Source of the DNA: Candidatus Omnitrophota bacterium
Lineage (GTDB): Bacteria > Omnitrophota > Gorgyraeia > Gygaellales > Profunditerraquicolaceae
Assembly: GCA_030691865.1 (NCBI GenBank)
Contig: JAUYDL010000038.1
Coordinates: 1 to 27,463 of the forward strand
Direction: 5' to 3'
Length of the DNA: 27,463 nt
A model generated the notes under the pieces. That model was not told the DNA's origin, ran no database searches, and worked only from the letters and a program-made list of their open reading frames with translations. The translations under genes and the position numbers were made by a program. The stretch's first letter is position 1. Every line of letters starts with the position of its first letter. Shown one piece after another: positions 13,599-21,317 of the stretch.

Positions 13599-15179
13599 AT
13601 GTCTAAAGGATACCTTTGCTTAGTCTTACATGGCCATCTGCCTTTTGTGCGCCATCCGGAACATGAGAATTTTTTAGAGGAGGATTGGTTTTATGAGGCA
13701 ATCACGGAAACCTATGTACCCTTAATTTCAGTTTTCCAGGGATTAGTAAATGATGGTATAGATTTCCGGATTACCATGACCTTAAGCCCTACGCTTATTT
13801 CTATGCTTGCCGACCCCCTGTTGCAGGAGCGTTATTTAAAGCATATCAATAAGCTTATCGAATTGACCCAAAAAGAAATAGAGAGAACAAAATGGCAACC
13901 GGATTTCAAAAATCTGGCGCAGATGTATTTTGACAGATTTTCACATGCCCGGGAGATTTTCCAGAAATATAACTCTAATCTGGTGGCTGCTTTTAAAAAA
14001 TTCCAGGATTTAGGCAAATTAGAAATAATTACCTGCGGGGCTACGCATGGTTTTTTTCCGCTGATGGATGTTTGTCGTGATTCGGTGCGCGCTCAGGTAA
14101 AGGTGGCCGCGGATCATTATGAAAGAACCTTTGGCAGAAGGCCCAGTGGTATTTGGTTGCCGGAGTGTGGTTTTTGCCCGGGACACGATGAAATAATCAA
14201 AGAAGCAGGGATTCGTTATTTTTTTACGGATGCGCATGGCCTATTGCATGGAACCCCGCGTCCTAAATATGGGGTGTTTGCTCCGGTTTATTGTAAGGGT
14301 ACCGGGGTAGCCGCCTTTGGCAGGGACCTGGAATCCTCAAAGCAGGTCTGGAGCTCTATCGAAGGCTATCCTGGGGATTATAACTATCGAGAATTTTACC
14401 GGGATGTAGGTTTTGATCTGGAGTTTGATTATATCAAGCCTTATATTCATTCGGATGGAGTACGCATTAATACGGGAATAAAATATTACCGGATTACCGG
14501 TACTAGCAATCACAAGTCGCCTTATGTCGCGCAGTGGGCCAAAGAACGCTCAGCAGAGCATGCGGGTAATTTTATGTTTAATCGTCAGAAACAAGTAAGT
14601 TATCTTTTTGACCTTATCGGTAAGGCTCCAATTCTTGTTTCGCCTTATGATGCTGAGCTTTTTGGCCATTGGTGGTATGAAGGCCCGATGTGGCTGGATT
14701 TCTTATTCCGTAAAATTGCTTGTGACCAGAATGAAATTAGTTTGATTACTCCTTCAGAATATTTAGATCAGAATCCGCGTAATCAGGTTATTACTCCGTC
14801 TTTCTCCAGTTGGGGTTATAAAGGGTATTCGGAAATGTGGCTGCAAGGAGCCAATGATTGGATTTACCGCCACTTGCATGAAGCCTCAGAGCGTATGAGT
14901 GAGCTGGTCAGGAATAATCCTGGCGCCCAGGGTTTAGCTCGTCGGGCGTTAAATCAGGCTTTACGTGAATTGCTCCTGGCGCAGAGTTCGGATTGGGCAT
15001 TTATTTTAGGCACCGGTACGCATACCAGCTATGCAACGCGCCGCATTAAAGACCATCTTTTAAGGTTTAACCGGATTTATGAAGATGTTAAGTCTAACAA
15101 TATTGATGGGAATTGGCTTGCGGATATTGAATATAAAGACAATCTCTTTCCGGATATAGATTACCAGGTTCATCAGTAG
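13599..15179 (+). CDS. GH57 family 1,4-alpha-glucan branching enzyme (DUF1957 C-terminal domain)
   Basis: A 526-residue GH57 glycoside hydrolase. It starts with the HGHLPFVRHPE substrate motif. The catalytic nucleophile is Glu189 in GIWLPECGF and the acid/base is Asp351 in PYDAELFGHWWYEGP, the layout of GH57 branching enzymes such as that of Thermococcus. The C-terminal helical DUF1957 domain (about 415-510) includes WGYKGYSEMWLQGAND and SSDWAFILGTGTHTSYA. It would introduce alpha-1,6 branches into a glycogen-like glucan in the cytoplasm. It probably forms a pair with the DUF4912 gene before it. An amylase or 4-alpha-glucanotransferase of GH57 is less likely because of the DUF1957 tail. The start is ATG 13599; no strong ribosome site is visible, so coupling to the preceding gene is likely. 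Confidence 0.9.
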   Translation: MSKGYLCLVLHGHLPFVRHPEHENFLEEDWFYEAITETYVPLISVFQGLVNDGIDFRITMTLSPTLISMLADPLLQERYLKHINKLIELTQKEIERTKWQPDFKNLAQMYFDRFSHAREIFQKYNSNLVAAFKKFQDLGKLEIITCGATHGFFPLMDVCRDSVRAQVKVAADHYERTFGRRPSGIWLPECGFCPGHDEIIKEAGIRYFFTDAHGLLHGTPRPKYGVFAPVYCKGTGVAAFGRDLESSKQVWSSIEGYPGDYNYREFYRDVGFDLEFDYIKPYIHSDGVRINTGIKYYRITGTSNHKSPYVAQWAKERSAEHAGNFMFNRQKQVSYLFDLIGKAPILVSPYDAELFGHWWYEGPMWLDFLFRKIACDQNEISLITPSEYLDQNPRNQVITPSFSSWGYKGYSEMWLQGANDWIYRHLHEASERMSELVRNNPGAQGLARRALNQALRELLLAQSSDWAFILGTGTHTSYATRRIKDHLLRFNRIYEDVKSNNIDGNWLADIEYKDNLFPDIDYQVHQ

Positions 15180-15180
15180 T

Positions 15181-15894
15181 ATGAAGGATAAAATCCCTAA
15201 ACACGTAGCTTTTATTATGGATGGTAATGGCCGTTGGGCAAAAGAAAGAGGCCTGGCGCGTACTGCCGGACACCGCCAGGGTGTGCAGCGGATAAAGGAG
15301 ATTATCCGGGGCGCCAGTAATCTGGGTATCCAGATAGTAACCTTTTTTGCTTTTTCGACGGAAAACTGGAGCAGGCCGAAAGGCGAAGTAAATGTTTTGA
15401 TGCGCTACCTGGATAACTTCTTAGGCCAAGAGATCAAGGTATTGCATAAGAACAATATGCGTTTTACGGTTATTGGCCGGGGTGATCCTATTCCTAAATA
15501 TCTTCAGGCAAAGATTAAGAAAGCCCAGGAGAAGACCAAGGGTAATACCGGTTTAAGGGTTGTGCTGGCTTTAAATTATGGAGGCAGGCAGGAAATTGTA
15601 GACGCTGCCAAAAGATTTGCCCAGGATGTATTGGATGAAAAGGCAGATTTGGAAAGCCTGGATGCGCAGGGATTTAACCGGTATTTTTATACTGCGGATA
15701 TTGTCGATCCGGATCTACTAATTCGCACAAGTAACGAAATGCGCATCAGTAATTTTTTGCTTTGGCAGTTATCTTATTCCGAGCTTTACTTTTCTGGCAA
15801 ATACTGGCCGGATTTTGGGGTAGAGGAATTAAAAGAGGCAATTAAGGAATATCAAAAAAGGGAAAGAAGGTTTGGGGGCGTAAATGTTAATTAA
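15181..15894 (+). CDS. uppS: Undecaprenyl diphosphate synthase (isoprenyl transferase)
   Basis: Cis-prenyltransferase of 237 residues. It makes the C55 carrier lipid for peptidoglycan and O-antigen from IPP and FPP. The catalytic Asp14 is in FIMDGNGRWA, followed by AGHRQGV and FFAFSTENWSRP. The C-terminal pyrophosphate-binding region reads LLIRTSNEMRISNFLLWQ; most relatives have RTSGE, so Asn replaces the Gly. The gene starts 1 base after the GH57 stop and its last 11 bases overlap cdsA. The order uppS-cdsA-dxr-rseP is conserved in many bacteria, although frr and pyrH, the usual upstream partners, are not here. Confidence 0.95.
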   Translation: MKDKIPKHVAFIMDGNGRWAKERGLARTAGHRQGVQRIKEIIRGASNLGIQIVTFFAFSTENWSRPKGEVNVLMRYLDNFLGQEIKVLHKNNMRFTVIGRGDPIPKYLQAKIKKAQEKTKGNTGLRVVLALNYGGRQEIVDAAKRFAQDVLDEKADLESLDAQGFNRYFYTADIVDPDLLIRTSNEMRISNFLLWQLSYSELYFSGKYWPDFGVEELKEAIKEYQKRERRFGGVNVN

Positions 15895-16672
15895 AAGAAT
15901 AATTAGTGCTGCTGTATTGATCAGCATTATTTCAGGAGTGATCTTTTTTGATTGGCTTTGTAGTTTGGTAGTTATCTTATTTATTATCGGAGGCTTGTAT
16001 GAGTATTTTGCGATGCTTGAGAAAAAGGGGATAAGCATTTACAAATATTTTGGGATAGGCATGGGAACGATTATTCCCTTATCGATTATGTTCAGATTTG
16101 AGCCGACCAGAAACTGGGAGTTGTTGTTTGTTGTTCTGGCGTTATTCTTTCTCATACTTATGCAATTTAAGCGTCGAGACAATTCAGGGGTAATCATGGA
16201 CATTTCGACTACGCTCTTTGGCATACTTTATGTTTCCTGGTTTTTTAGTTTCTTGATAAAAATAAGATATCTGCCGGGCGGCTTAGGTTTTTTAACCGCC
16301 TTATTACTAATTACTAAACTAGGGGATATTGGTGCATATTTGGTCGGAAGTAAATGGGGTAAGAGGCTTTTAATTCCGCGCATTAGCCCAAAGAAGACTA
16401 TTGAAGGGGCGCTGGGAGGTTTGCTCTTCAGCATTTTAGGGGGATTAGCTTGTAAGAGGTTTCTGCCTTTTGAGTATGGGCAGCTGCTGATTATTTCGGC
16501 TAGCTTAGGAGTTCTTGGGCAACTGGGGGATCTTTCGGAATCCTTGCTTAAGCGGGACTGTCAAGTTAAGGATTCCGGAAATATTTTTCCAGGTATGGGT
16601 GGAGTATTAGATGAAATTGACAGTTTGTTATTTACTGCTCCGGTATTTTATTTTATCTTAGCGCGATTATAA
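15884..16672 (+). CDS. cdsA: Phosphatidate cytidylyltransferase
   Basis: A 262-residue polytopic membrane enzyme making CDP-diacylglycerol from phosphatidate and CTP, the branch point of phospholipid synthesis. Several hydrophobic segments are visible from residue 8 on. The conserved core is KLGDIGAYLVGSKWGKR, with PRISPKKTIEGALGG. The C-terminal signature reads SLLKRDCQVKDSGNIFPGMGGVLDEID; it keeps the Lys-Asp and the two later Asp residues. Relative to the family pattern, Met replaces the His of PGHGG and Glu replaces the Arg of DRxD. It overlaps uppS and is 1 base from dxr, so the genes are co-transcribed. Confidence 0.92.
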   Translation: MLIKRIISAAVLISIISGVIFFDWLCSLVVILFIIGGLYEYFAMLEKKGISIYKYFGIGMGTIIPLSIMFRFEPTRNWELLFVVLALFFLILMQFKRRDNSGVIMDISTTLFGILYVSWFFSFLIKIRYLPGGLGFLTALLLITKLGDIGAYLVGSKWGKRLLIPRISPKKTIEGALGGLLFSILGGLACKRFLPFEYGQLLIISASLGVLGQLGDLSESLLKRDCQVKDSGNIFPGMGGVLDEIDSLLFTAPVFYFILARL

Positions 16673-16673
16673 A

Positions 16674-17813
16674 ATGAAGAACATTGCGGTTTTAGGTTCT
16701 AGCGGCTCCATAGGCCAGAGTACGCTTGAGGTAGTAAGGAGCCTACCGCAGCAATTTAAGATTGTGGCTTTAAGCGTTAATTCGGATATTGTTAAGTTAA
16801 AACAGCAGATCAAAGAATTTCAGCCAAAGTTGGTATGCGTCGGGAATCCGCGGGCAGCCGCGAAGTTAAGAGCTAGCCTGGGATCTTCGGTGAAAGTTCT
16901 TTGTGGCCAAGAAGGCTTGGATGAACTGATTAAGGATAAAGATATCCAGCAGGTAATGGTCGCCATTACCGGCTCAGCTGCTCTGGCTCCATTAATTAGT
17001 GCGATTAAAAGCGGTAAAGAGATTGCCTTAGCTAATAAAGAAGCCTTAGTCATGGCCGGAGCCATGGTGATGCGCTTAGCCAAGGAACATAAGGTTTTGA
17101 TCAGGCCGGTTGATAGTGAACAGTCAGCTATCTGGCAGAGTTTAGGAGGAGGCTGTGCAGTTAATGTCAGACAGGTATATCTGACTGCTTCCGGCGGCCC
17201 GTTATGGAGCCTGCCGCGCAGTAAATTTAAGCAGGTTACTATAGAAAAAGTATTGCAGCATCCCCGTTGGAAGATGGGCAGGAAGATTACGGTAGATTCG
17301 GCGACTTTAATGAATAAGGGGCTGGAGTTACTGGAGGCGATGTTTTTATTTAATTTAGGAGTTGAAAAAATAAAAGTATTAATTCATCCTGAGGCGCTAA
17401 TCCATTCCATGGTGGAATTTAATGACGGGGTGATTATGGCGCAGCTTTCAGTTACGGATATGCGTGTACCTATCCAGTATGCCTTATCTTATCCTGAGCG
17501 GCTGCCCAGCAAACTTGCCTGAATTGATTTCTATCGTTTAAGTAAGCTTCATTTTGCAAAACCGGATCTGGGTAAGTTTCCGTGTCTTGAGCTTGCTTAT
17601 CAGGCTGCCCGAGATTTAGGGACAATGCCGGCGGTTTTAAATGCGGCTAATGAAGCAAGTGTGGATAGGTTTTTGGCGAAGAAGATTAATTTTTTAACTA
17701 TACCAAAAATAGTGGAGAAGGTAATGCAGCGTCACGCTAGAATTGCCAGCCCAAATCTTAACCAGATTATGTGCGCTGATGCTTGGGCCAGAGAAGAGGC
17801 TATGCGTTTATGA
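16674..17813 (+). pseudogene. dxr: 1-deoxy-D-xylulose 5-phosphate reductoisomerase, interrupted by an in-frame TGA
   Basis: The second MEP-pathway enzyme (NADPH-dependent, DXP to MEP). The frame spans 380 codons including the final stop, the normal DXR length, but codon 283 (17520-17522) is TGA. Before it are the NADPH loop GSSGSIG (8-14), ALANKEALVMAG, the metal motif PVDSEQSAIWQ and MNKGLELLEA. After it the same frame continues with IDFYRLSKLHFAKPD, FPCLELAYQAA and VLNAANEASV, all normal DXR sequence, to TGA 17811-17813. Relatives usually have a residue such as Arg near this point, so CGA to TGA is a simple explanation. TGA is a normal stop in lptB, serA, ispG and cpaF, so general recoding is unlikely. 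It may be a sequence error, a strain mutation or readthrough. As read, the first product would be 282 residues without the C-terminal domain. Confidence 0.9.
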
Positions 17814-18892
17814 TTGCTATACTTATTTTTATTTTAATTTTGAGCCTGTTGATCATTGTGCATGAGTTTGGGCATTTTATTGCCGCCCGCATTAATGGCG
17901 TGCGCGTTGAACAGTTCTCTTTAGGGTTTGGGCCGCTTATTTTTAAAAGCAAAAAAGCTGATACTGAGTATAACCTGAATTTGATCCCTTTAGGCGGGTA
18001 TGTAAAAATGGCCGGAGACAGCCAATCAGAATATCAGGGAAAGAAAGACGAATATTTTGCTAAAACTCCGGGAATTCGATTCCAAATTATTTTCTTTGGC
18101 CCGCTTTTAAATTATATTCTGGGGTTTTTATTTTTTTGGTTAATTTTTTTCATGGGTTACCCCAGCCTGACCTCTAAAGTTGGCGGTCTAATTGATGGCT
18201 ATGGTGCGAAAGTTGCGGGCCTGCAGGTGGGTGATAAGATCGTCTCGGTAGATGGCGCCAAAGTTGATATCTGGGAGGATTTACAACAGGCCATCCGGGA
18301 AAGAAAAATAAGATCAAGTGTTTCGCTTGAAGTTTTACGCGATAATCAGGAGTTTAAATTTAATATTCCGATTAAGGATAAAATCCTCAATGATCAATTA
18401 GGAGAAAAGCGTGTTTTAGGAATTATTGGTATTTCTCCTTTTGATGAAATAATCGAAGTCAAACACGGGTTCTTTGAGTCTGCTTATCTTGGTTTTAAGA
18501 AAACTATCAATTTAACGGCGATGACTTATACTGGTTTGTTAAGATTAGTCAGCGGAAAGATGTCGATGCGCGATTCCATGACCGGCCCCTTGGGAATATT
18601 TTTTATCACTTCCAAGGTCGCAAAATTAGGTTTGATTGCCGTTATGCATCTGGTCGCCGTATTAAGCGTCAGCCTGGCAATCTTTAACCTTTTACCGTTA
18701 CCTATTCTGGACGGCGGCCATCTATTTTTATTAGGTTTGGAAAAATTAAGGAAAAAAGCATTAGGGGCTAAGGCAGAAGAGATAATTAATAATGTGGGTT
18801 TTTCTCTGATGATTACTCTGGCCCTGTTTGTTACCTATAATGATATCCTGAGGCTTTACGGAGACAAGATTAGTAAAATGGTAGCCAAATAA
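17810..18892 (+). CDS. rseP: Site-2 intramembrane zinc protease RseP
   Basis: A 360-residue S2P-family membrane metalloprotease. The zinc motif HEFGH is at residues 18-22 in the first membrane helix, and the third ligand motif LLPLPILDGGHL lies in a late helix. One PDZ domain is seen (VGGLIDGYGAKVAGLQVGDKIVSVDG), where E. coli RseP has two. It cuts membrane-bound anti-sigma factors and signal-peptide remnants. ATG 17810 overlaps the dxr stop as ATGA, a typical coupled start, and gives a normal N-terminus. An in-frame TTG at 17783 would add nine unrelated residues. ispG begins 1 base after its stop. The substrate here is not known; no sigma-E or anti-sigma gene is nearby. Confidence 0.93.
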   Translation: MIAILIFILILSLLIIVHEFGHFIAARINGVRVEQFSLGFGPLIFKSKKADTEYNLNLIPLGGYVKMAGDSQSEYQGKKDEYFAKTPGIRFQIIFFGPLLNYILGFLFFWLIFFMGYPSLTSKVGGLIDGYGAKVAGLQVGDKIVSVDGAKVDIWEDLQQAIRERKIRSSVSLEVLRDNQEFKFNIPIKDKILNDQLGEKRVLGIIGISPFDEIIEVKHGFFESAYLGFKKTINLTAMTYTGLLRLVSGKMSMRDSMTGPLGIFFITSKVAKLGLIAVMHLVAVLSVSLAIFNLLPLPILDGGHLFLLGLEKLRKKALGAKAEEIINNVGFSLMITLALFVTYNDILRLYGDKISKMVAK

Positions 18893-18893
18893 T

Positions 18894-19967
18894 ATGGAAA
18901 TTAAGAGAAGAGATTGTAAGGTTATTAAAATTGGCGATTGTTTAATTGGCGCGAAAAATCCCGTCGCTATCCAATCAATGACTAAGACAAAAACCTCGGA
19001 TATAGATAATACCGTTAAACAGATCAAGCAATTGGAGGAGGCGGGTTGTCAGATTGTGCGTTTGGCGGTCAAGGACTCAACTGATGCAGCGGCTTTAAAG
19101 AAAATTAAGGCTAAAACGAGGTTACCGTTAGTAGCGGATATCCATTTTTCATATCGGCTGGCCATTGCTGCGATTGAGAATGGCGTAGATAAAATCAGGC
19201 TGAATCCCGGAAACATCGATAAGCCCCGCCAGATAAAAGCGGTTATCGGTGCGCTGAAAGCGGCTAAGATTCCTTTGCGTATCGGGTTAAATAGCGGTTC
19301 GGTAAGGGATGTGGTCTCAAGAAAATCTTCGATGGCCGATAAATTGGTAGCTGCTTGTATGCATTATGTTAAAATGATTGAGAAGTTAAAGTTTACTAAT
19401 ATAGTAATCTCACTTAAAGCTAACAATGTCCTGGATACGGTTGAGGCTTACCGTAAGATCGCCAAGGCCTGCAGTTATCCTTTGCATCTGGGGGTTACCG
19501 CCACAGGTTCTGTTTATAATGGTATTATTAAATCCAGTATTGCTTTAGGATCTTTACTACTAGAGGGTATTGGTGATACAATAAGGGTGTCGCTTACGGA
19601 TAATCCGCTAGAGGAGGTAAGGGCAGCCAAATGTATTTTGGAATCTTTAGGTTTACGTAGCGGGGGAGTCCAACTGATTAGTTGCCCTACTTGCGGCCGC
19701 TGTGAGCTGGATTTGATCAGTATCGTTAAGGATCTGGAAACTAAATTAGCCGCTAAAGAATATAAGCAATCCGCTCATCCTTTAAAAGTAGCGGTAATGG
19801 GTTGTGTAGTTAATGGGCCGGGCGAAGCAAAAGAAGCGGATTTGGGAGTGGCTTTTGGTAAAGGCGGAGGGATTTTATTTTCGCAAGGTAAAATAGTTAA
19901 GAAGGTATTAGTAAAAAATTGCGTAAAAACTTTATTACAAGAAATCAATTCAAGGAAATATCTTTGA
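18894..19967 (+). CDS. ispG: 4-hydroxy-3-methylbut-2-enyl diphosphate synthase
   Basis: Iron-sulfur enzyme of the MEP pathway (MEcPP to HMBPP), 357 residues, the two-domain bacterial form without the extra plant insert. The cluster ligands are Cys264 and Cys267 (CPTCGR), Cys304 (MGCVVNGPG) and Glu311. The TIM-barrel motifs NPVAIQSMT, ADIHF and IRLNPGN are present. One feature is odd. The conserved Glu of the T-E-A-G loop, 28 residues after the substrate Lys (Lys175 here), is Ala203 (VTATG, codon GCC at 19500-19502). In Aquifex IspG this position is Glu232, described as important for catalysis. The rest of the protein looks fully conserved, so the gene is probably functional. Its stop lies inside a hairpin. 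Confidence 0.93.
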   Translation: MEIKRRDCKVIKIGDCLIGAKNPVAIQSMTKTKTSDIDNTVKQIKQLEEAGCQIVRLAVKDSTDAAALKKIKAKTRLPLVADIHFSYRLAIAAIENGVDKIRLNPGNIDKPRQIKAVIGALKAAKIPLRIGLNSGSVRDVVSRKSSMADKLVAACMHYVKMIEKLKFTNIVISLKANNVLDTVEAYRKIAKACSYPLHLGVTATGSVYNGIIKSSIALGSLLLEGIGDTIRVSLTDNPLEEVRAAKCILESLGLRSGGVQLISCPTCGRCELDLISIVKDLETKLAAKEYKQSAHPLKVAVMGCVVNGPGEAKEADLGVAFGKGGGILFSQGKIVKKVLVKNCVKTLLQEINSRKYL

Positions 19968-19984
19968 CATCTTTGATGTCAAGG
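19962..19984 (+). other. Hairpin across the ispG stop codon
   Basis: CTTTGACATC (19962-19971) and GATGTCAAGG (19975-19984) form a 10-bp stem with one G-T pair and a TTT loop; the ispG TGA is in the left arm. No T-run follows, so it is probably an mRNA 3'-end or processing structure and not a terminator. Confidence 0.5.
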
Positions 19985-20053
19985 ATCCAACCCGCGCATT
20001 AATTTACTCTTTGCCTACGGCGGATCGTAAGTTAAGCGCTCATAGGAGAAAAC

Positions 20054-21316
20054 ATGGCTCAGTCGACGTTAAAAGCTAGGGTACGTGAAGATTTTCTTGC
20101 CAAATACAGCAGTATTCTATTTAAAGGTGCCGACAACAAAACCGAAGTTGCCGCGGTAGTCAGGAATATTCTGGAAGGGATTTTAAGCCAGCCGCGTAAC
20201 CCCCTTAAGGAGCAGGAGAGGGATAATATTATTAATGAATTGGTGGATGAGTTTGCGGGTTTAGGGCCGATCGAGCAATTGATGATGGATCCTGATGTTA
20301 CGGAAATCATGATTAATGGTACGCATAATGTATATGTAGAGAAGTATGGTAAAAAACAGTTGACCGGCATGAAGTTCGATAGCGACCAGCAGTTGATGTA
20401 TGTTATTCAAAAGATTTTGTCACCTACCAGAAGAAGGGTGGATGAATCGGTTCCTTATACGGATATCTGCCTGCCGGATGGTTCGCGAGTCAATATCATT
20501 ATCCCGCCCCTGGCTTTGGATGGCCCGACTATAACTATCCGCAAGTTCCTTAAAAAAATTATAAGTGCCGAAGATCTTATTAATTTAGGGACGTTAGATA
20601 GAAGAATGGCGGATTTTTTAATTGCTTGTATTAAAGGTAAGGCCAATATTATATTTGCCGGTGCTACTGGTTCCGGAAAAACTACTACGGTTGGCGTGCT
20701 CTCTAGCTATATTGGTAATGATGAACGTACCATTACCATTGAGGATACGGCGGAGTTGCATCTGGCGCAGGATCACGTAGTCAGATTGGAGACTAAACCT
20801 CCGAATATTGAAGGTAAGGGTGAGATTACCATTAGAGATCTTTTTCGTAATACTTTGCGTATGCGTCCTCAGAGGATTATCTTAGGCGAAATTAGAAGTG
20901 CCGAAGCCCTGGATATGCTTCAGGCAATGTGCTCAGGCCACAACGGAGCACTTTCCGTTATCCACGCTGATACCCCCGAGGATGTTATGTATCGGTTAGA
21001 GACAATGATTCTGATGTCCGGGGTTCCCATAACCTTAGAGGCGATACACCGGCAGATTGTTTCATCTTTACATTTAGTTATTCAGCAGGATCAGCTTGCC
21101 GACGGTGGGCGTAAGATTACCCGGATTACCCAGATTAACGGCCTAAAGGACGGCTGGGTAAATCTGGAGGATATTTTTTATTATGACATTGAACATGTGG
21201 ATAGAGATGGAAAGGTGCATGGCCGTTTTAAAGCTACGGGGGTGGTGCCTGTATTTTATCCGATTTTTGGCAAAAGAGGAGTAGTTTTATCTAAAGAAGT
21301 TTTTAATAAGGATTGA
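20054..21316 (+). CDS. cpaF: CpaF/TadA-type secretion ATPase
   Basis: A 420-residue hexameric ATPase of the type II/IV secretion superfamily (tight-adherence or Flp-pilus branch). The N-terminal domain reads DEFAGLGPIEQLMMDPDVTEIMING. The core shows ITIRKF, Walker A GATGSGKTTTVG, the Asp box ITIEDTAEL, the Walker B region IILGEIRSAEALDMLQAM and the His box GALSVIHADT. These are classic CpaF features. In known systems it drives pilin assembly or fibre secretion with TadB/TadC and the CpaB/C/E partners, none of which lie in this window; it sits between ispG and proS. It is either an orphan that serves a tad cluster elsewhere or has another role. GGAG precedes ATG 20054 and proS starts 1 base after the stop. 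Confidence 0.9.
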   Translation: MAQSTLKARVREDFLAKYSSILFKGADNKTEVAAVVRNILEGILSQPRNPLKEQERDNIINELVDEFAGLGPIEQLMMDPDVTEIMINGTHNVYVEKYGKKQLTGMKFDSDQQLMYVIQKILSPTRRRVDESVPYTDICLPDGSRVNIIIPPLALDGPTITIRKFLKKIISAEDLINLGTLDRRMADFLIACIKGKANIIFAGATGSGKTTTVGVLSSYIGNDERTITIEDTAELHLAQDHVVRLETKPPNIEGKGEITIRDLFRNTLRMRPQRIILGEIRSAEALDMLQAMCSGHNGALSVIHADTPEDVMYRLETMILMSGVPITLEAIHRQIVSSLHLVIQQDQLADGGRKITRITQINGLKDGWVNLEDIFYYDIEHVDRDGKVHGRFKATGVVPVFYPIFGKRGVVLSKEVFNKD

Positions 21317-21317
21317 T

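Noticed and set aside
17520..17560. TGA in dxr as a selenocysteine codon
   Set aside because: No clear SECIS-like stem-loop directly follows the TGA, and DXR has no Cys or redox site at this position.
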